Origin: an uncultured Gammaproteobacteria bacterium
GTDB taxonomy: Bacteria > Pseudomonadota > Gammaproteobacteria > PS1 > Pseudothioglobaceae
Assembly (NCBI GenBank): GCA_902509905.1
Contig: CABWZI010000007.1
Coordinates: 1 to 64,000 of the forward strand
DNA: 64,000 nt
Direction of reading: 5' to 3'
Below the pieces are notes generated by a model, which worked only from the letters and a program-made list of their open reading frames with translations, did not search any database and was not told the DNA's origin. The first letter of the stretch is position 1. The number at the start of each line of letters is the position of its first letter. Below are positions 17,617 to 25,840 of this stretch, in pieces. The translations under genes and the position numbers were made by a program.

Positions 17617-18024
17617 TTAATGACAATCCTTGCATAGGCCATAGAGATACAAAGAGTGGTCAGTTAACTCGAATCCATGTTTTTTTGCAATTTGAATCTG
17701 ATGCTGCTCAATCACATCATCTTGAAATTCAATAATCTTATTACATTTGACACAAACCAAGTGATCATGGTGATCGGCTCCACACAACTCATAAACTGCT
17801 TGATTGTTTTCAAAGTTTAATTTTTGCACAATGCCTGACTCTTCAAACTGCGATAGAACACGATAAATTGTCGCAACACCAACCTCTTCATTTTGCTCAA
17901 TCAGAACCCTATAAATATCCTCAGCACTGAGATGATGGCTTGGAGAGCTCTCAAGAACTTCTAAAATTTTGAGCCTTGGCAGGGTGACTTTTAGACCAGC
18001 ACTTTTTAAATCTTCTGCATCCAT
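17617..18024 (-). CDS. fur: Ferric uptake regulator Fur
   Basis: A 135-residue metal-dependent repressor. The N-terminal winged helix (AGLKVTLPRLKILEVLE, residues 9-25) and the dimer/metal domain match E. coli Fur much better than Zur. Metal ligands are visible: the HHDH cluster at about residues 85-88, Cys91 and Cys94 in HLVCVKCNK, and a second CXXC (Cys131, Cys134) at the extreme C-terminus. Divergent fur and bamE (omlA) is a classic gammaproteobacterial arrangement and supports Fur. A strong Fur box at 4993-5011 shows a likely target in the same window. Confidence 0.92.
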   Translation of the reverse strand: MDAEDLKSAGLKVTLPRLKILEVLESSPSHHLSAEDIYRVLIEQNEEVGVATIYRVLSQFEESGIVQKLNFENNQAVYELCGADHHDHLVCVKCNKIIEFQDDVIEQHQIQIAKKHGFELTDHSLYLYGLCKDCH

Positions 18025-18076
18025 TAAAAAATCCTTAAGGTAAAATCCTCTTTATATTTTATATGTTTAACAATAG

Positions 18077-18520
18077 ATGAATAGATTAACTTTTATTTTG
18101 CTTGCTGCGATTGTGCTAACTGGATGTTCTAGTAGCCTTCCAAAGGCTCCTGAACTTCCAAAGATGCCCAAGTTTTCAATGCCTGAGCTTCCTAAGATGC
18201 CTAAGCTATCTTTGCCAAGTTGGGCAAAACCCAAATTGCCATCCATTGAAGTCTATAAGCCTTCCATTATGCAAGGGTCGGTCCTTGAAATGAGTGATGT
18301 CAATCTGCTTCAAATCGGTATGACTAAGAATCAGGTTATGGATTTAATTGGTTCGCCAAGCATCATTGATCCATTTCATCAGTATCAATGGGACTATATT
18401 AACCACTCATCAATTGAGGGTGAAACTAAGATTCAATACCGCTTGAGATTGATATTTGATGGTAATATCCTTGGTGAAATTGATAAAACTGGTCTTTCGG
18501 GCTTATTGGTTAATAACTAA
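18077..18520 (+). CDS. bamE: BamE/OmlA outer-membrane assembly lipoprotein with Pro/Lys-rich insert
   Basis: A 147-residue lipoprotein of the BAM complex, which folds outer-membrane proteins. The signal peptide ends in the lipobox LTGCSS, with lipidated Cys17. The BamE domain is at residues 57-140 (YKPSIMQGSVLEMSDV, QIGMTKNQVMDLIGSPSIIDPF). Between them lie about 35 residues of repeated Pro/Lys/Met units (PELPKMPKFSM then PELPKMPKLSL). E. coli BamE is 113 residues and lacks this linker. The insert may act as an extended spacer toward the cell wall. It is divergent from fur across 52 bp. Confidence 0.9.
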   Translation: MNRLTFILLAAIVLTGCSSSLPKAPELPKMPKFSMPELPKMPKLSLPSWAKPKLPSIEVYKPSIMQGSVLEMSDVNLLQIGMTKNQVMDLIGSPSIIDPFHQYQWDYINHSSIEGETKIQYRLRLIFDGNILGEIDKTGLSGLLVNN

Positions 18521-18590
18521 TCCCTCAATTCTGAAAATCTGCTTGCTAGATTACTCCTTGATAATTTGAGGTATCAATTAAAATAGACGG

Positions 18591-19193
18591 ATGTCGAAAC
18601 TTAAAGTAAACAACTTAAGCTGTCAAAAAGGTTACAACCTTCTATTTGAGAATCTTTCATTCGAGATTAACTCTGGTGATGTGTTAAAAATTTCTGGACC
18701 AAATGGTTCGGGAAAAACCTCACTACTAAGAATTATTGCAGGGCTCAGTTCTTTCGAGTCAGGTGAAATACACTATGACTCTTATAAATTGAATAGTGAG
18801 CAATATAAACTTGATTTTCTTTATCTTGGTCATTTAGCCTCATTGAGTCCAGAATTAAGCTGCATTGAAAACTTAAGATACAGCTCTCTTCTTGACGCAA
18901 ATGACTTAAATAATGATCACTCCATGGCGCTCAAGCAAGTAGGTCTAGAGAAATATGAGAATGACCTTGTTGGCACCCTATCTGCTGGCCAGAAAAAAAG
19001 AATTGCCCTTTCAATTCTCTTTATTACTAGCTCAAAGGTCTGGCTACTTGATGAGCCTTTTTCAGCGCTTGATTCAAAGGCAATTAAGATCTTTGAAAAT
19101 AAAATTGAGGACCATTGCAAGCAAGGTGGAATATGCATTTTGACTACTCATCAAGAATGCAACATTAATAACCTAAGGGAGATTTCACTATGA
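18591..19193 (+). CDS. ccmA: Cytochrome c biogenesis ATPase CcmA
   Basis: A 200-residue ABC ATPase of the haem-handling complex CcmABCD, which releases holo-CcmE during System I cytochrome c maturation. Walker A ISGPNGSGKTSLLRI is at about residues 35-49, the signature LSAGQKKR near 134 and Walker B VWLLDEPFSALD near 156. Short length and the wording SAGQKKR (in place of SGGQ) are typical of CcmA. It overlaps ccmB by 4 bp. ccmC and the rest of the ccm set do not follow and must be elsewhere. Confidence 0.9.
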   Translation: MSKLKVNNLSCQKGYNLLFENLSFEINSGDVLKISGPNGSGKTSLLRIIAGLSSFESGEIHYDSYKLNSEQYKLDFLYLGHLASLSPELSCIENLRYSSLLDANDLNNDHSMALKQVGLEKYENDLVGTLSAGQKKRIALSILFITSSKVWLLDEPFSALDSKAIKIFENKIEDHCKQGGICILTTHQECNINNLREISL

Positions 19194-19855
19194 ATATCTT
19201 TCTAACCACTATATCAAGAGATTTAAAAATGGCAGTCAGGAATCCTTCAAGCTTCCTAAATCCTTTAATGTTTTTTGTAATTTCAATATCTTTATTTCCA
19301 ATAGCGATAAGTCCAGAGGCTGAAACACTAACCAGAATGGCTCCAGGAATTTTTTGGGTAATTACGATGCTATCCGTTCTTCTATCGCTAAACACATTAT
19401 TTCATTATGATTTTGATAATGGAGTTCTTGAGCAAATGATCATTTCTCATCACTCACTTTCACTCATCCTCTTGGCTAAAACCACAGCTCATTGGATTCT
19501 CTCGGGTCTTCCAATTATTATCTTGTCGCCCTTTCTTGGTATGGCACTTTTTCTCAGCTCTGAGAGTATCATTATTTTGATATTGACCTTGATTATAGCA
19601 ACCCCCTGTTTGAGCCTTATTGGATCAATAGGCGCCTCTCTTGTAGTTGGAATTAAAAACTCTGGAATGCTTTTATCTCTGCTGATACTCCCCCTCTATA
19701 TTCCCATTTTGATATTTGCAACCAGTGCAATCTCTCATGCCCAATCACACCAAGCGATTGATGGTCAATTATATTTTTTAGGTTTTTTTCTAGTGCTGAG
19801 CCTTATCATTACTCCATTTCTTAGTGCATTATCTTTAAAAATTAGCCTCGAATAG
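19190..19855 (+). CDS. ccmB: Haem exporter permease CcmB
   Basis: A 221-residue integral membrane protein with six predicted helices. The CcmB hallmarks are RDLKMAVRNPSSFLNPLMFFV at the N-terminus, MAPGIFWVITMLSVLLSLNTLF near residue 50 and the DFDNGVLEQMIIS segment near 77. It pairs with CcmA, whose gene overlaps its start. It is followed by the metK promoter, so the ccm cluster stops here after two genes. Confidence 0.92.
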   Translation: MNIFLTTISRDLKMAVRNPSSFLNPLMFFVISISLFPIAISPEAETLTRMAPGIFWVITMLSVLLSLNTLFHYDFDNGVLEQMIISHHSLSLILLAKTTAHWILSGLPIIILSPFLGMALFLSSESIIILILTLIIATPCLSLIGSIGASLVVGIKNSGMLLSLLILPLYIPILIFATSAISHAQSHQAIDGQLYFLGFFLVLSLIITPFLSALSLKISLE

Positions 19856-19857
19856 TC

Positions 19858-19885
19858 TTTACATTAATTCTCTTAAGGCTATAAT
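19858..19885 (+). promoter_or_regulatory. metK promoter
   Basis: TTTACA (19858-19863), a 16-bp spacer and a perfect TATAAT (19880-19885). The predicted start is at about 19891, immediately before the riboswitch stem, which fits an RNA-controlled leader. The -35 box touches the end of ccmB. Confidence 0.6.
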
Positions 19886-19889
19886 AAAT

Positions 19890-19983
19890 CAACGCTGATT
19901 TGTACCGATTGCTAGCGTAGTCGATTAAACGACTAAAACAAGCTAAAGCTAATTATTTTTTTCAAAAATTCTTCTTTAGCTTT
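19890..19983 (+). promoter_or_regulatory. SAM-II/SAM-V-like riboswitch in the metK leader
   Basis: The metK leader has the core of SAM-II-type pseudoknot riboswitches: stem ACGCU (19892-19896) with AGCGU (19914-19918) around the conserved loop GAUUUGUACCGAUUGCU, then a downstream GCUAAA strand (19942-19947). A small hairpin AGUCG-AUUAAA-CGACU (19919-19934) sits between them. The 3' strand AAGCUAAAG (19940-19948) is also a perfect match for CUUUAGCUU (19974-19982), and AAAGCUAA (19945-19952) for UUAGCUUU (19976-19983), so ligand binding and this second hairpin exclude each other. I infer SAM-dependent repression of metK. SAM-II and SAM-V share this core and I cannot separate them. Confidence 0.72.
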
Positions 19984-20009
19984 AATTTGAACTAAAAAAG
20001 GATTTTAAA

Positions 20010-21143
20010 ATGATTTTTACCTCTGAATCTGTCTCTGCAGGTCACCCCGATAAAGTTTGTGACCAAATTTCTGATGCCATTCTTGATGCTGCCCTTGAAC
20101 AAGATCCAGGCTCGAGAGTTGCTGTTGAAACTCTAGTTAAAGATAGCCAAGTTGTTTTGGCAGGCGAAATAACTACTGCCGCTGAAATAGATTACGATGC
20201 CATTGTAAGGAAAACTATTCTTGGAATTGGGTATGACAAAGAGGAGTATGGTTTTAATGGGGCAACCTGCTCAATTACGAACCTCCTTGGAAGACAATCT
20301 CAAGATATTTCAATGGGTGTTACAGAGAGTGAAAACCATGAACAAGGTGCTGGAGATCAGGGGCTAATGTTTGGCTATGCTGAAAATTCAACTGAAGAGC
20401 TCATGCCAGCACCAATAATGCTCTCGCATCAACTTGTAAGACAACAAGCTGATTTGATGCTCAATGGCTCAATACCATGGCTTCGTCCAGATGCAAAATC
20501 ACAAGTTTCTTGTATTTATGAAGGTAATCAGATTGTTGGAATTGATGCTGTTGTTCTGTCAACTCAGCATGATGGCGATGTTTCATTAAATGAACTTAGA
20601 GAAAGCGTTTTTGAGAATATCATTAAACCCATACTTCCAGAAAAATGGCTTACCAAGGAAACTCAATACCACATCAATCCAACTGGTAATTTCGAGATTG
20701 GTGGCCCTGTAGGAGATGCTGGACTTACTGGTAGAAAAATTATAGTGGACACATATGGTGGCATGGCAAGACATGGGGGTGGAGCATTTTCAGGTAAAGA
20801 TCCTTCAAAAGTAGATCGCAGTGCTGCCTATGCGACTCGATATGCTGCTAAAAACATTGTTGCTGCTGGCATTGCTAAGCGTTGTGAAATTCAAGTTTCA
20901 TATGCGATTGGCGTTGCAGAGCCGACTAGCATCAGTGTTGATACTTTTGGTACAGGAGAGATGCCTAATCATGAAATTGTCGCCTTAATCAGAGAACATT
21001 TTGACCTTCGTCCAAAAGGTTTAATTGCAATGCTAGATCTGAAACGACCTATTTATCAGCAAACTGCCAGTTATGGTCATTTTGGTAGGACTGAAGAATC
21101 AATAAGCTGGGAAAAAACAAATAGAGCCGACAGGCTAAAATAG
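20010..21143 (+). CDS. metK: S-adenosylmethionine synthetase
   Basis: A 377-residue enzyme making SAM from methionine and ATP. Characteristic segments are [21 protein letters not shown]-type start (residues 3-20), [12 protein letters not shown] (about 111-122), the DAKSQVS signature near 160, and the phosphate loop [19 protein letters not shown] near 251-269. Length is close to E. coli (384). The start has the SD sequence AAAAAAGGA 5 bases upstream. It is controlled by the SAM-II/V-like element in its leader and followed by ahcY behind its own SAH riboswitch. Confidence 0.97.
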   Translation: MIFTSESVSAGHPDKVCDQISDAILDAALEQDPGSRVAVETLVKDSQVVLAGEITTAAEIDYDAIVRKTILGIGYDKEEYGFNGATCSITNLLGRQSQDISMGVTESENHEQGAGDQGLMFGYAENSTEELMPAPIMLSHQLVRQQADLMLNGSIPWLRPDAKSQVSCIYEGNQIVGIDAVVLSTQHDGDVSLNELRESVFENIIKPILPEKWLTKETQYHINPTGNFEIGGPVGDAGLTGRKIIVDTYGGMARHGGGAFSGKDPSKVDRSAAYATRYAAKNIVAAGIAKRCEIQVSYAIGVAEPTSISVDTFGTGEMPNHEIVALIREHFDLRPKGLIAMLDLKRPIYQQTASYGHFGRTEESISWEKTNRADRLK

Positions 21144-21162
21144 TTTCTTTTGTTTTTGTTTT

Positions 21163-21171
21163 TGGTATAAT
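21163..21171 (+). promoter_or_regulatory. ahcY promoter, extended -10
   Basis: TGGTATAAT at 21163-21171 is an extended -10 element (TG, one base, TATAAT). The -35 is weak. The predicted start at about 21178 lies just before the SAH riboswitch. Confidence 0.6.
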
Positions 21172-21178
21172 CAGCATC

Positions 21179-21243
21179 CTGCCAAGGAGCGTTGCAATGG
21201 GAAAAATTCTCAATCAGGCTTGGCAATCAAAACGACGCTCATT
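21179..21243 (+). promoter_or_regulatory. S-adenosylhomocysteine (SAH) riboswitch
   Basis: The ahcY leader matches the SAH riboswitch consensus closely. Stem GCCAAG (21181-21186) pairs with CUUGGC (21219-21224). The conserved GGAGCGUUGCAAUGGG follows the first strand. The pseudoknot strand GAGCGU (21187-21192) pairs with ACGCUC (21235-21240) in the conserved AACGACGCUC. In studied relatives SAH binding turns on ahcY, which removes the inhibitory SAH. A run of eight T follows at 21242-21249, and the Shine-Dalgarno sequence AAGGAA comes after that. Confidence 0.93.
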
Positions 21244-21268
21244 TTTTTTCAACTAACAAGGAAATTAA

Positions 21269-22696
21269 ATGAGTAATTCAACAGTTAATAGTAAAGACTT
21301 TAAGGTTTCAGATCTTGACTTAGACAGCCTAAGTAATGACTTCAAGGTTGCCGACATAAACCTTGCTGAATTCGGGCGCAAGGAAATCGAGCTAGCTGAA
21401 TCTGAAATGCCTGCTTTAATGGCGCTAAGAGAAAAGTACAGTAAAGAGCAGCCATTAAAAGGCGCGAAGATTATGGGCTGTATCCATATGACAATTCAAA
21501 CTGCTGTTCTTATGGAAACATTGATTGATCTTGGTGCAGAAATACGCTGGTCATCGTGCAATATTTTCTCAACTCAGGATCACGCAGCCTCTGCTATGGC
21601 TGCTAGAAATATTCCTGTTTTTGCTTGGAAAGGTGAAACTGAAGAAGAGTTTTTGTGGTGTATTGAGCAAACCATTCTTCATAATGGTAAACCATGGGAT
21701 GCCAATATGATTCTTGATGATGGCGGTGATTTAACTGGTATGGTTCATGACAAGTATCCTGAAATGCTTGATAAGATTCATGGCATTAGTGAGGAGACAA
21801 CAACTGGCGTTCATCGCCTCTTAGAAATGATTGAAAGTGGCGAGCTTAAAGTTCCTGCAATCAACGTTAATGATGCTGTCACTAAAGCAAAAAATGATAA
21901 CAAATATGGATGTCGTCATTCTCTAAACGATGCCATAAAGCGTGGCACCGATATGTTGATGTCTGGAAAGAAAGCTCTTCTTATTGGTTACGGAGATGTT
22001 GGTAAAGGTTCTGCAATGTCACTTCGCCAAGAAGGCATGATTGTTAAGATTTCTGAGGTTGATCCTATTTGTGCTTTCCAAGCCTGTATGGATGGTTTTG
22101 AAGTGGTTTCACCTTATATTAATGGTATCAATACAGGCTCTGTGGACTGTATCAATAAGGAGCTGCTAGCTAACACTGATTTAATTGTTACGACAACGGG
22201 CAACACCAATGTGTGCGATGCAGCAATGCTTCAATGCCTTAAAGCTGGCTCTGTTGTATGCAACATTGGTCACTTTGATAATGAGATTGATACACTCTAC
22301 ATGCGGAATAACTGGAAATGGGATGAAGTAAAGCCCCAAGTCCATCGCATATATCGATCAAATGATAACAACGATTACTTGATTCTGCTGTCTGAAGGCA
22401 GACTCGTAAACTTAGGCAATGCAACTGGACACCCATCTAGAATTATGGATGGATCTTTTGCCAACCAAGTACTTGCTCAGATGCACCTTTTTGAAAAGAA
22501 GTTTGCGGATTTACCTAAAGACCAAAAGGCAGCCAATGTCTCTGTAGAACTTCTACCAAAGAAACTTGATGAAGAAGTAGCAGCAGGAATGGTTGGAGGC
22601 TTTGGCGGTGTTTTAACTGTAATGACCGACGAGCAAGCTAAGTATATTAATACTCCGAAAGAGGGTCCATTCAAATCTGAGGCCTATAAATACTAA
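21269..22696 (+). CDS. ahcY: S-adenosylhomocysteine hydrolase
   Basis: A 475-residue NAD-dependent enzyme that splits SAH into homocysteine and adenosine, relieving inhibition of methyltransferases. The NAD site [18 protein letters not shown] is near residue 233, substrate residues lie in [13 protein letters not shown] and [14 protein letters not shown]-like [15 protein letters not shown], and the C-terminal ends KSEAYKY as is usual (PFKxxxYRY). Length matches the bacterial long form with an insert near residue 160. It is preceded by the SAH riboswitch and ended by a strong intrinsic terminator. Confidence 0.97.
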   Translation: MSNSTVNSKDFKVSDLDLDSLSNDFKVADINLAEFGRKEIELAESEMPALMALREKYSKEQPLKGAKIMGCIHMTIQTAVLMETLIDLGAEIRWSSCNIFSTQDHAASAMAARNIPVFAWKGETEEEFLWCIEQTILHNGKPWDANMILDDGGDLTGMVHDKYPEMLDKIHGISEETTTGVHRLLEMIESGELKVPAINVNDAVTKAKNDNKYGCRHSLNDAIKRGTDMLMSGKKALLIGYGDVGKGSAMSLRQEGMIVKISEVDPICAFQACMDGFEVVSPYINGINTGSVDCINKELLANTDLIVTTTGNTNVCDAAMLQCLKAGSVVCNIGHFDNEIDTLYMRNNWKWDEVKPQVHRIYRSNDNNDYLILLSEGRLVNLGNATGHPSRIMDGSFANQVLAQMHLFEKKFADLPKDQKAANVSVELLPKKLDEEVAAGMVGGFGGVLTVMTDEQAKYINTPKEGPFKSEAYKY

Positions 22697-22718
22697 GTTT
22701 CTTATGATGCTTAAAAAG

Positions 22719-22746
22719 TGCGGGATTATTTTCCCGCATTTTTTTT
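22719..22746 (+). terminator. Intrinsic terminator after ahcY
   Basis: Seven-bp stem TGCGGGA (22719-22725) with TCCCGCA (22732-22738), six-base loop, then eight T. It closes the ahcY unit and separates it from glyQ. Confidence 0.92.
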
Positions 22747-22828
22747 ATTTCTTTTGCCATAAAATTTAAATGTCAGCCCTAGGATAAATTGGTGGGGTAA
22801 AATTTTATTATTTCTCAGTTCGGATTGA

Positions 22829-23725
22829 ATGTCTAATTTAGAGCTCGATACAACCAAGTCATTTCAAAACCTTATCCTTAAGTTACAAAGTTTCTGGGCT
22901 GAAAATGGTTGTGCTATTGTTCAGCCATTCGATATGGAGGTTGGCGCTGGTACCTTTCATCCAGCAACGTTTATAAGGTCGATAGGACCAGAGCCCTGGA
23001 AAGCAGCCTATGTTCAACCATCCAGAAGACCTGGAGATGGTCGTTATGGTGAAAACCCTAATCGCCTTCAGCATTACTATCAATTTCAAGTTTTATTAAA
23101 ACCTTCACCAAAAAATATTCAAGATCTTTATCTTGATTCTTTAACGGCTATTGGTATTGATTTAAAAATGCACGATGTGAGATTTGTGGAAGATAATTGG
23201 GAATCCCCTACTTTGGGAGCCTGGGGGCTAGGCTGGGAGGTCTGGCTAAATGGAATGGAGGTTAGCCAATTTACTTATTTCCAGCAAGTTGGCGGGCTCA
23301 CTTGTAAGCCTGTCTCTGGGGAACTTACCTATGGCCTTGAAAGGCTAGCAATGTATCTACAAGGCGTTGATAGTGTTTATGATCTTGTTTGGACTGATGG
23401 CCTTACTTATGGTGATGTATACCATCAGAATGAAGTTGAACAATCTAAATACAACTTTGAGATTGCAGACACAGCTGTTCTATTTAGACAGTTTGATGAG
23501 GCTGAATCAATGAACTCAAAACTTATTGAAGAGAATCTATCCTTTCCTGCTTACGAGCAAACTATGAAAGCCTCTCATATTTTTAATCTTCTAGATGCAA
23601 GAAAAGCAATAAGTGTAACCGACAGAGCGAGATTCATTAGAAGAGTGCGGGCAATGAGTCAAAAAGTAGCTCAAGCCTATTACGAGTCCAGAGAGCGACT
23701 GGGCTTCCCTATGCTTAAAAAATAG
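22829..23725 (+). CDS. glyQ: Glycyl-tRNA synthetase alpha subunit
   Basis: A 298-residue catalytic subunit of alpha2beta2 glycyl-tRNA synthetase, which activates glycine. Conserved class II motifs are [20 protein letters not shown] near residues 23-42, [20 protein letters not shown] near 53-72 and ERLGFP at the C-terminus. Length matches E. coli (303). glyS lies 13 kb upstream on the other strand, so the two subunits are made from separate transcripts. It follows the ahcY terminator and should have its own promoter in the 80-bp gap. Confidence 0.95.
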   Translation: MSNLELDTTKSFQNLILKLQSFWAENGCAIVQPFDMEVGAGTFHPATFIRSIGPEPWKAAYVQPSRRPGDGRYGENPNRLQHYYQFQVLLKPSPKNIQDLYLDSLTAIGIDLKMHDVRFVEDNWESPTLGAWGLGWEVWLNGMEVSQFTYFQQVGGLTCKPVSGELTYGLERLAMYLQGVDSVYDLVWTDGLTYGDVYHQNEVEQSKYNFEIADTAVLFRQFDEAESMNSKLIEENLSFPAYEQTMKASHIFNLLDARKAISVTDRARFIRRVRAMSQKVAQAYYESRERLGFPMLKK

Positions 23726-23740
23726 ACTCTCGAACTCCTG

Positions 23741-24319
23741 ATGAGGCCTTTTCACTCCATTTATAACAAAATTTTAGATTGGTCTTCTAGTCGATTTGCC
23801 ATTATGTGGCTTTCAGTCATAAGTTTTTTTGAATCGGTCATTATTCCGTTGCCACTTCAAGACTTGTTATTGGCATCCATGTCGTTAAGAAATAGATCAA
23901 AAGCCTTCTATTTTGCTGCAATTTGTACTGTTGCATCAGTTTTAGGTGCAATTCTAGGTTATTACATTGGTGTGCAAGCAGAAAACTTTATCATGCCATT
24001 ACTCATTAACTTAGGCTATGAGGCAAAATTTGAAACTGCACAAATATACTTCCAAACTTATGGCATCTATATTATTTTAATTGCTGGTTTTAGCCCAATT
24101 CCGTACAAACTTTTTACAATTTCTGCCGGAATGATGTCAATGTCTCTATTTCCGTTTATTGTTTTTTCATTAATTGCGAGAGGCTCTAGATATTTTTTAA
24201 TATCTTTTATTGTCAGAAAGTTTGGAAAAATGGCTGATGCATGGTTAAATAAATACATTGATTGGCTCGGATATCTTCTAATTATAGCGGTAGCTTTATT
24301 TTTATGGTATGGACACTAA
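23741..24319 (+). CDS. DedA/YqaA-family membrane protein (VTT domain)
   Basis: A 192-residue inner-membrane protein of the SNARE-associated/DedA superfamily. Four or five hydrophobic segments are visible, with the family motif FESVIIPLPLQDLLLASM near residue 30 and the GFSPIPYKLFTISAGMM segment near 108 that holds the conserved F-x-P-x-P-x-K. Members are implicated in membrane lipid scramblase and proton-motive-force homeostasis; the specific role of YqaA-type members is not settled. It starts 15 bp after glyQ and overlaps the lipoprotein gene by 11 bp. Confidence 0.85.
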   Translation: MRPFHSIYNKILDWSSSRFAIMWLSVISFFESVIIPLPLQDLLLASMSLRNRSKAFYFAAICTVASVLGAILGYYIGVQAENFIMPLLINLGYEAKFETAQIYFQTYGIYIILIAGFSPIPYKLFTISAGMMSMSLFPFIVFSLIARGSRYFLISFIVRKFGKMADAWLNKYIDWLGYLLIIAVALFLWYGH

Positions 24320-24806
24320 ATTAATAACACTGGTTGTTTTTATCTGCCTATCAGGCTGCCTAACTAACCAGCCTGGCCAAGTTGTTGTTGAAGAAAAATC
24401 TTTCAATATGGTTGAGTCTTCTAGCCAAGTCAGTAAAACTCAATCTAAAAAGACAGATGTTAAAAAGAATTGGTCACTACCTGTCGACTCTCCAATTCAA
24501 AAAAATTATTCTGAAAAAGATGGACATTACGGATTAACTTTTGATAATGCTCCAGGTCAAGAAGTTAGGTCTGTAAGAAAGGGCGAAGTTGTTTATAGCG
24601 GTGACAGAATGGCTAGCTATGGCAAAATGATCATAATTAAGCATGCCTATGGCTTTTATAGCATTTACAATCAGAATCAAGAGTTGCTGGTGAGCGAGGG
24701 TGACGCCATTGAAAAAGGTGAGTTGATAGCAATCACTGGCGACAAACCTTTTTATTTCGAAATGAAAAAATATGAGGAGCCCATTAATCCTTTAAAATAT
24801 CTCTGA
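24309..24806 (+). CDS. Degenerate LytM/M23-domain lipoprotein (NlpD-like)
   Basis: A 165-residue lipoprotein with lipobox LSGC (Cys about residue 16) and a C-terminal M23/LytM fold (residues 70-165, PGQEVRSVRKGEVVYSG to FYFEMKKYEEPINPLKYL). The metal ligands of active M23 peptidases are eroded: the HxxxD site reads HYGLT, the HxH site reads YSIYNQN, and the final LHFE reads FYFE. Such domains (NlpD, EnvC) activate amidases in E. coli rather than cutting murein. Unlike NlpD it has no LysM domain, so it is short. It lies between yqaA-like and mscS genes, overlapping the latter by 1 bp. Confidence 0.75.
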   Translation: MDTKLITLVVFICLSGCLTNQPGQVVVEEKSFNMVESSSQVSKTQSKKTDVKKNWSLPVDSPIQKNYSEKDGHYGLTFDNAPGQEVRSVRKGEVVYSGDRMASYGKMIIIKHAYGFYSIYNQNQELLVSEGDAIEKGELIAITGDKPFYFEMKKYEEPINPLKYL

Positions 24807-25840
24807 TGAATGATTTTATCCACAATATAAGTCCGCTTCAAACGATTGCAGTTCTCCTAGTGATTACGATTATTACTCATTTTGTTTTGGGTAAGATTTT
24901 AAAGCAGATTACGAAGCACTCTGGAAGCACTAAGACCCAGATAGACGACTATTTAATCGGAGCTATTTCAGCTCCACTTAAACTTTTAATTTGGTATGGC
25001 TGGCTCTACTTTTCATTGAAAGAGTTAACCTCTGAAATACAATCTTTAAATGATATAGTTGGCTATATAGCTATTGCTCCAGTATTTATTTTAACTTGGG
25101 GGATCTTGAGACTAATTTCAAGTGTTGAGAGCTTTTTGTTAGAGGGCGAGGGAAGCGTTGACAAAGACTCAATAAGACTATTTACTCGTCTCGTTAAAAT
25201 TCTCTTTGTATTTGCAATAATTTTAGGTGTTGCTCAATTTTATGGTTATGCTGTTTCATCGATACTAACACTAGGTGGTGTTGGAGGTATCGTTGTAGGT
25301 TTTGCTGCGAAAGACATGCTAGCAAATGTTTTTGGTGGCCTTATGATACAAATGGATAAGCCGTTTTCGACTGGTGACTGGATTAGAACTACCGACAAGA
25401 GCATTGAGGGTGTTGTTGAAAAAATTGGTTGGAGAATGACTCGAATTAGAACTTTTAACAAGAACCCCGTTTATGTTCCTAATTCTATTTTTGCCACCAT
25501 TCCTATAGAAACTCCATCAAGAATGACAAATAGGCAAATTCATGAGGTTATAGGTATTCGTTATGATGATATTGCGCAAATGGAAAGCATTATAGAAAAA
25601 GTCGAAGACCTTCTAGCCAAGAGTGAGCATATTGATAATAATCAACCCTGTAGAGTAAATTTTGACTTGTTTAATGCTTCGTCACTCGATTTTGTTATTT
25701 GGGCATTTAGTTCACTAACGGATGCTGGTGAGTTTAAAAAGTTCAAAGGTAAATTACTTCTCGATATTGCCCAAATCATTGCTGATCATGGGGCTGAGAT
25801 TGCATACCCAACCCAGACTTTACATATACAAAAATCCTAA
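24806..25840 (+). CDS. MscS-family mechanosensitive channel
   Basis: A 344-residue small-conductance mechanosensitive channel protein that vents solutes on hypo-osmotic shock. The N-terminal part has about four hydrophobic helices. The pore helix and following segment (TLGGVGGIVVGFAAKDMLAN near residue 152-171, then NVFGGLMIQMDKPFSTGDWI) give the MscS signature. The beta domain follows (RTFNKNPVYVPNSIF). It is longer than E. coli MscS (286), with extra N-terminal helices, more like YnaI-type members. It ends directly before the miaB start. Confidence 0.9.
   Translation: MNDFIHNISPLQTIAVLLVITIITHFVLGKILKQITKHSGSTKTQIDDYLIGAISAPLKLLIWYGWLYFSLKELTSEIQSLNDIVGYIAIAPVFILTWGILRLISSVESFLLEGEGSVDKDSIRLFTRLVKILFVFAIILGVAQFYGYAVSSILTLGGVGGIVVGFAAKDMLANVFGGLMIQMDKPFSTGDWIRTTDKSIEGVVEKIGWRMTRIRTFNKNPVYVPNSIFATIPIETPSRMTNRQIHEVIGIRYDDIAQMESIIEKVEDLLAKSEHIDNNQPCRVNFDLFNASSLDFVIWAFSSLTDAGEFKKFKGKLLLDIAQIIADHGAEIAYPTQTLHIQKS

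Noticed and set aside
17617-18024. Zur rather than Fur, suggested by the znuB neighbour
   Set aside because: The N-terminal helix and metal-site wording match Fur, and the divergent bamE is the classic fur context.
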